Source of the DNA: Acetilactobacillus jinshanensis_A
GTDB lineage: Bacteria > Bacillota > Bacilli > Lactobacillales > Lactobacillaceae
DNA: 64,000 nucleotides
Assembly: GCA_043289735.1 (NCBI GenBank)
Contig: CP171343.1
Span: 1,054,001-1,118,000, forward strand
Direction: 5' to 3'
Part shown: one piece after another, positions 60,038 to 64,000 of the stretch
Layout: every line of letters begins with the position of its first letter
How positions within the stretch are numbered: the stretch's first letter is position 1
Notes under the pieces: generated by a model
What the model was told of the DNA's origin: nothing
Database searches by the model: none
The model's input: only the letters and a program-made list of their open reading frames with translations
Program-made: the position numbers and the translations under genes

Positions 60038-61965
60038 TTAAAGATACCAAATCATTCGATAAATTATTTTCACGATTGATTGTATCAAAATTAGAACCGG
60101 ATAAGTAGTAATTACTAATCCGATTATCAAGGTCAAAAGGTGGCTCCATACCAGAAAAGTAACGCCAAAGAAGATCGCCGTGGAAATAATAATAGTTAAT
60201 TTAAATTTACTTAACGGCTTTGAAACCTTAATTAAGGCAATCCAGCAAATCATCCCAGTCAATAACACGTTAATCGACGAGCCTTCAAAATACGGCAACG
60301 ACCACAGTTTACTAACCATTTCGACTAATAAGATATAAGCGATAATGGTAATTGCGGACGGAATTGCAACTTTCACAATCTTCTCGGTGAATTGATGTGA
60401 AATTCGTTCGTAATTCGGTTCTAGCGCCAGGAAGAAGGTTGGAATACCAATCATAAAGGTTGAAATTGGCGTCAATTGAATGGGCTGAAACGGATAGTCC
60501 CGAGATGCAAAGATAAATAAGCAAGTTAAAGCCAGTGAGTACATAGTCTTGATTAAATATAGTGAAGCCACGTTAGCTACGTTATTGGTAACTCGACGCC
60601 CTTCACCTAAGACATTAGCCAAAGCTGAAAAGTTATAGCCCATCAGCACGAAATTAGCGATACTTCGGGTACTTTCACTTCCGGTCGCCATAGCAATTCC
60701 GCAGTTTGCCTGCTTCAAAGCCAGTAAATCATTGACCCCGTCACCGGTCATCCCAACGACGTGACCGTCTTCCTGTAAGGCCTTAATCAAACGCTGCTTT
60801 TGAGCCGGCTTGACCCGACCGAAAACGTGATAATGTTTAACTAACCAGCGATAATCCTGATCAGGTCGGACTTTTGACATATCAATCCATTGATTCGAAT
60901 GGGGAATTCTAGCTTGACGGGCAACACTAGCTGCCGTAACCGGATCATCGCCCGAAATCACGTTTAACTTAACACCCTGCTTAACGAATTTTCAATTCAG
61001 GTGATAATTGACTGATCCATTCTGGTGCACCCAAGACGTAATTTTCGGATTTAAATTCAGCTCCGCTCCACTTTCGAACCGATGAGAATGGGATTACCTT
61101 TTCAGCCTTCAAACGCCCCGTGGTAATGGTTCCAGTCTTATCTAGGCATAACGTATCAACCCGGGCTAGCGTTTCAATCGCTGGTAAATTACGGACCAAA
61201 ACGTGATGTCGAGACAGTTTCATAGCGGATACTGCTAAAGTCACTGATGACAGTAAAACTAACCCTTCCGGAATCATCCCGATCATTGCGGCCACGGTTC
61301 CTAAAATCGCTTTATCAGTTTTCATTTTGTGAATAGGCTTTGACGCAAATAAAGCAATCCCCAACGGAACGATCAAAAACGTTAAAATCCGAATGATCCT
61401 CTTAATAATGTTTAACAGTTTACTGCTCTCTTCGTGACTGATTCGGGCGCGGTTCGATAATTGATTTACAAAAGCTTGTGAGCCAACCTTTGTCGCTATC
61501 ATTCGGGCATTACCACTGGTTATGACACTACCCGAAACACTTGAATCACCAACCGACTTATGAATCGAATTCGGTTCCCCGGTTATCTGCGATTCATTGA
61601 CCTCTAACGATCGCGTCTGGATAATTTTTCCATCCACGGGAATTTGATCACCCAGCCGTAAGACAATCACGTCACCCTTTACAATTTGATCTGGTAAAAT
61701 TCGTTTAACTTGGAATCCCGGCAAACTATTACTCGACCTTCAGAAAGAAGTGCCATCTGGTCAATCCGTCGCTTGGATCTAATTTCCTGAAAGGTCCCAA
61801 TAATGGTATTAGCAACCGCGATCACTAAAAACAATAAATTCTTGTAGCTGCCTGTATAAAATACTAACGCTCCTAAATTAAAGAGCGTTAAAGTGTTGCC
61901 TCTGACAATAGAGCCGACGCTGCGAGTCAACGATTTTGGCTGATAATTGACTTGTCGCTGACGAA
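60038..61965 (-). pseudogene. Cation-translocating P-type ATPase, frameshifted and internally deleted
   Basis: Pieces in order. The first is an N-terminal part without start codon (QVNYQPKSLTRSVGSIVRGN, FQEIRSKRRIDQMALLSEGR). After a one-base frameshift near 61720 come PGFQVKRILPDQIVKGDVIVLRLGDQIPVDG, ITGEPNSI and the phosphorylation motif LDKTGTITTGRLKAE. A jump then leads to FSSVRKWSGAEF and a stop. Last is another frame with VISGDDPVTAASVARQARIP, MTGDGVNDLLALKQAN and six membrane segments. Compared with relatives the nucleotide-binding domain has lost at least two pieces of some 60-90 residues. Non-functional remnant of a CtpE/PacL-like pump. Confidence 0.88.
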
Positions 61966-62030
61966 TTCGTATCCATTATAATTTTAAATGTAACGTATTT
62001 CGATAATTCTAAAATAAGGAGAGATTCAAC

Positions 62031-62879
62031 ATGCCAATTCAATCGATTCACGATACCGTTAAATTAGCGGATGGCCAACCGATGCCCATGGAAGGCTTCG
62101 GCACCTATAAATTAGTCTCCCAAGACGTTATGGACCGCGCCATTCAAACCGCTTGGGACAGCGGTTACCGGCTCTTCGATACCGCTCAGTTCTATCATAA
62201 CGAAAAACAGCTGGGCAACGCCCTTAAAAAACTGAACGTTCCCCGAAATCAGTACTTCTTAACCACTAAGATTCCGGAACCGAAACAGGGCTATCAATCA
62301 ACTCTGAAAGCCGTTGACGAATCTTTAGCTAATCTACAGACCGATTACTTAAACCTAATTTTGATTCACTGGCCGATCCACTCCGAATTCTTTAACACCT
62401 GGCGCGCTTTAGAAAAAGCTAAAGCCGACGGCAAAGTTAAATCCATCGGGGTCAGCAACTATCACCGAACTCATCTAGAATTACTGCACACCCAGGCTAA
62501 AGAAATGCCGGTCGTTAACCAGATCGAAAACCATCCCTACTTAAGTCAGCAGCCGATGGTCGACTTCGACCGTCAGTCCCACATTTTGACGCAGGCCTGG
62601 AGTCCGATGGGCCGCGGAGCCGTTCTACAGGATCCAACCATTGGTAAGATTGCTAAAGCCCATAGTAAATCCATCGCCCAGGTCGTTCTCCGCTGGCATC
62701 TACAGCGCGGCGTCGCCATCATTCCGAAATCCAAGACGCCGTCCCGAATCAAACAGAACGCTGATATCTACGATTTCCAGTTATCCAATCACGAAATGAA
62801 GATCATGAACGGTTTAAACCGTAACCAGCGCACCGGTGACGATCCGGAATTAGTCTACGAAATCGAACATCAATATTAA
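62031..62879 (+). CDS. Aldo/keto reductase
   Basis: 282 residues. MEGFGTYKL, YRLFDTAQFYHNEKQLGNAL (Asp, Tyr), YFLTTKIPEPK (Lys), LNLILIHWPIHSEFF (His), IGVSNYHRTH, QAWSPMGRG and cofactor region AIIPKSKTPSRIKQNADIYDF. ATG follows AAGGAGAG. Divergent from the P-type ATPase remnant with 66 bases between. It belongs to the AKR5-like group and is closer to the 48779 AKR than to the 29517 one. Ends eight bases before the convergent symporter gene. Confidence 0.93.
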   Translation: MPIQSIHDTVKLADGQPMPMEGFGTYKLVSQDVMDRAIQTAWDSGYRLFDTAQFYHNEKQLGNALKKLNVPRNQYFLTTKIPEPKQGYQSTLKAVDESLANLQTDYLNLILIHWPIHSEFFNTWRALEKAKADGKVKSIGVSNYHRTHLELLHTQAKEMPVVNQIENHPYLSQQPMVDFDRQSHILTQAWSPMGRGAVLQDPTIGKIAKAHSKSIAQVVLRWHLQRGVAIIPKSKTPSRIKQNADIYDFQLSNHEMKIMNGLNRNQRTGDDPELVYEIEHQY

Positions 62880-62887
62880 CTATTTAG

Positions 62888-64000
62888 CTAATAAGTTTCC
62901 GTCACGACTTGATGATAATAGCGCTGCGCCCGGGAGCCATCAAAGGCGTGTTCCGACTTACCGATAATGGCGGTGGCTAACGAATTACCGACCACGTTGA
63001 CGGCGGTTCGGCCCATATCCACGAATCGATCGATCCCGGCGATCAACGCTAGACCGGACATCGGAATCCCGATCGTGGAAGCGGTGGTCAATAAGACCAC
63101 GAACGAAGCACTAGGAACTCCGGCCATGCCTTTACTGGTGACCATCAAGACCAGCATGATCACGATCTGTTTACCAATCGACAAGTCTAAATGATAGGCC
63201 TGGGCCAGGAACAAGACCCCTAGCGACTGGTAAATCGCGGAACCATCTAGGTTAAACGTGTAGCCGACCGGAATCACGAAGTTAACGATCGCTTTTTTAA
63301 CGCCTAGTTTAGCCATCCGCTGCATGTTCTTAGGTAACGCGACTTCGGAACTAGCGGTGGTAAAGGCCAGAACGATTTCTTCCTTAATAATACGTAGCAA
63401 CTTAGTGATTCTGAATTTAAAGAGCCGGGCAACCACGCCTAGGCAGACCAGAACGAAGAAGATCATCGCCCCGTAAGCTAAGATAACGAAGTACCCCAAC
63501 GGCATCAACGAACTAACGCCCATCTGAGCGACGGTTGCGCCGATCAGGGCAAAGACGCCGATCGGCGCCACGTGCATGATCCAGTCCACGATTTTGAACA
63601 TGACCTGAGCGATGGCGTTCATAATGGTGACCAAAATTTGACCCTGTTTACCGACGGCCGTCACGCCGAGACCAAAGAAGACGCTAAAGACGATCACCGC
63701 CAGCATGTTGCCCTGAGCTAGCGACTTAAAGATGTTGGTCGGAACCATATTGATCAAGAAGCCCCAGAAACCACCTTTAGTAGCAACGTGAGCTGAAGAT
63801 ACGTACTGGGAAATATTCATACCGTGCAGAGAATGAACGTTAATTAACGTACCCGGATGAAAAACGTTCCCGACAAACAGACCCACGGCCAAGGCAACCG
63901 TCGTCAAGACTTCAAAATAGATAATGGTCTTTAAGCCGATCCGGCCTAATTTTTTCATACTGCCGATACTAGCGATCCCCACCGTCAAGCAGGAAACGAT
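62888..64000 (-). CDS. Glutamate/aspartate:cation symporter (DAACS family), 3' part
   Basis: C-terminal 370 residues of a dicarboxylate/amino acid symporter; the start lies beyond base 64000. Visible: VGIASIGSMKKLGRIG, FKSLAQGNMLAVIVFSVFFG, LAFTTASSEVALPKNM (serine-rich reentrant loop HP1), GYTFNLDGSAIYQSLGVLFLA (TM7 with NMDGT-like motif, here NLDGS), TSKGMAGVPSASFVVLLTTAS (HP2), and IDRFVDMGRTAVNVVGNSLATAII (TM8). These are all the substrate-site elements. NLDG-S and DRFVDMGRTAVNV are as in GltP/GltT of Bacilli. Transports Glu or Asp with protons or sodium. Confidence 0.94.
   Translation of the reverse strand: MVSCLTVGIASIGSMKKLGRIGLKTIIYFEVLTTVALAVGLFVGNVFHPGTLINVHSLHGMNISQYVSSAHVATKGGFWGFLINMVPTNIFKSLAQGNMLAVIVFSVFFGLGVTAVGKQGQILVTIMNAIAQVMFKIVDWIMHVAPIGVFALIGATVAQMGVSSLMPLGYFVILAYGAMIFFVLVCLGVVARLFKFRITKLLRIIKEEIVLAFTTASSEVALPKNMQRMAKLGVKKAIVNFVIPVGYTFNLDGSAIYQSLGVLFLAQAYHLDLSIGKQIVIMLVLMVTSKGMAGVPSASFVVLLTTASTIGIPMSGLALIAGIDRFVDMGRTAVNVVGNSLATAIIGKSEHAFDGSRAQRYYHQVVTETY

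Noticed and set aside
1..64000. CRISPR, tRNA, rRNA, transposase or phage genes
   Set aside because: No direct repeat arrays, tRNA cloverleaf-like sequences, transposase or integrase motifs were noticed in reading both strands.

Overview
The window reads as a chromosomal segment of a low-to-moderate-GC Gram-positive of the family Lactobacillaceae. The evidence is the gene order (rpmE2-murA-pyrG-rpoE; metG-tatD-rnmV-rsmA-glmU-prs), Spx, LtaS, ribonuclease Y, an Apf-like LysM protein, an IpaB/EvcA-type lactobacillar protein, a T-box on trpS and a perfect CcpA cre box. A full-length xylulose-5-phosphate/fructose-6-phosphate phosphoketolase suggests a heterofermentative or phosphoketolase-using species. 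I cannot name genus or species from sequence alone. No rRNA, tRNA, CRISPR array, insertion sequence or prophage was found.

Layout. 1-5.8 kb (minus strand): mfd, pth, mazF-like toxin, alr, murF and two unknown genes. 5.9-12.9 kb: a low-molecular-weight phosphatase, then rpmE2, murA, pyrG with a leader resembling CTP-sensitive attenuators, rpoE, a DUF1934 gene, a HAD phosphatase and prs. 12.9-22.7 kb: glmU, rsmA, rnmV, tatD, metG, a DUF72 gene, an IpaB/EvcA-like gene, ppx, and trpS under a T-box. 22.7-28.7 kb: helD, a sugar-uptake gene rbsU diverging from rlmD across a cre box, and small unknowns. 28.7-41.2 kb is an accessory cell-surface region: aldo/keto reductase, tyrosine phosphatase, alpha/beta hydrolase, and many secreted or wall-active genes (D,D-carboxypeptidase, NlpC/P60, C39-like peptidases, glucosaminidase, MMPL exporter, beta-propeller-like protein), most of them decayed. 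A TerC membrane protein fused in frame to thioredoxin sits inside it. 41.3-64 kb: histidine phosphatase, ltaS, ferredoxin-NADP reductase, DUF915 hydrolase, spx, a metallophosphatase, ribonuclease Y, an XRE/methyltransferase-like/Arg-rich protein group, a pseudouridine synthase, phosphoketolase, ybaK, uspA, a broken P-type ATPase, an aldo/keto reductase and the end of a glutamate/aspartate symporter.

The most striking overall property is the number of interrupted genes, about sixteen of some seventy. They fall in two groups. Core genes carry one lesion: mfd and alr (one-base frameshifts), pyrG (in-frame TAG), a HAD phosphatase (in-frame TGA) and the IpaB/EvcA gene (tandem TAA TGA). Accessory surface genes carry many lesions or deletions. 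The second group is most simply real gene decay. The first group could be recent decay, consensus sequencing error or recoding, and needs read-level checking because alr and pyrG are normally essential or nearly so. Other points worth a second look are MurA with Asp in place of the catalytic Cys, Spx without its CxxC switch, a MazF-like toxin with no visible antitoxin, the TerC-thioredoxin fusion, and frequent TTG start codons (at least nine genes).
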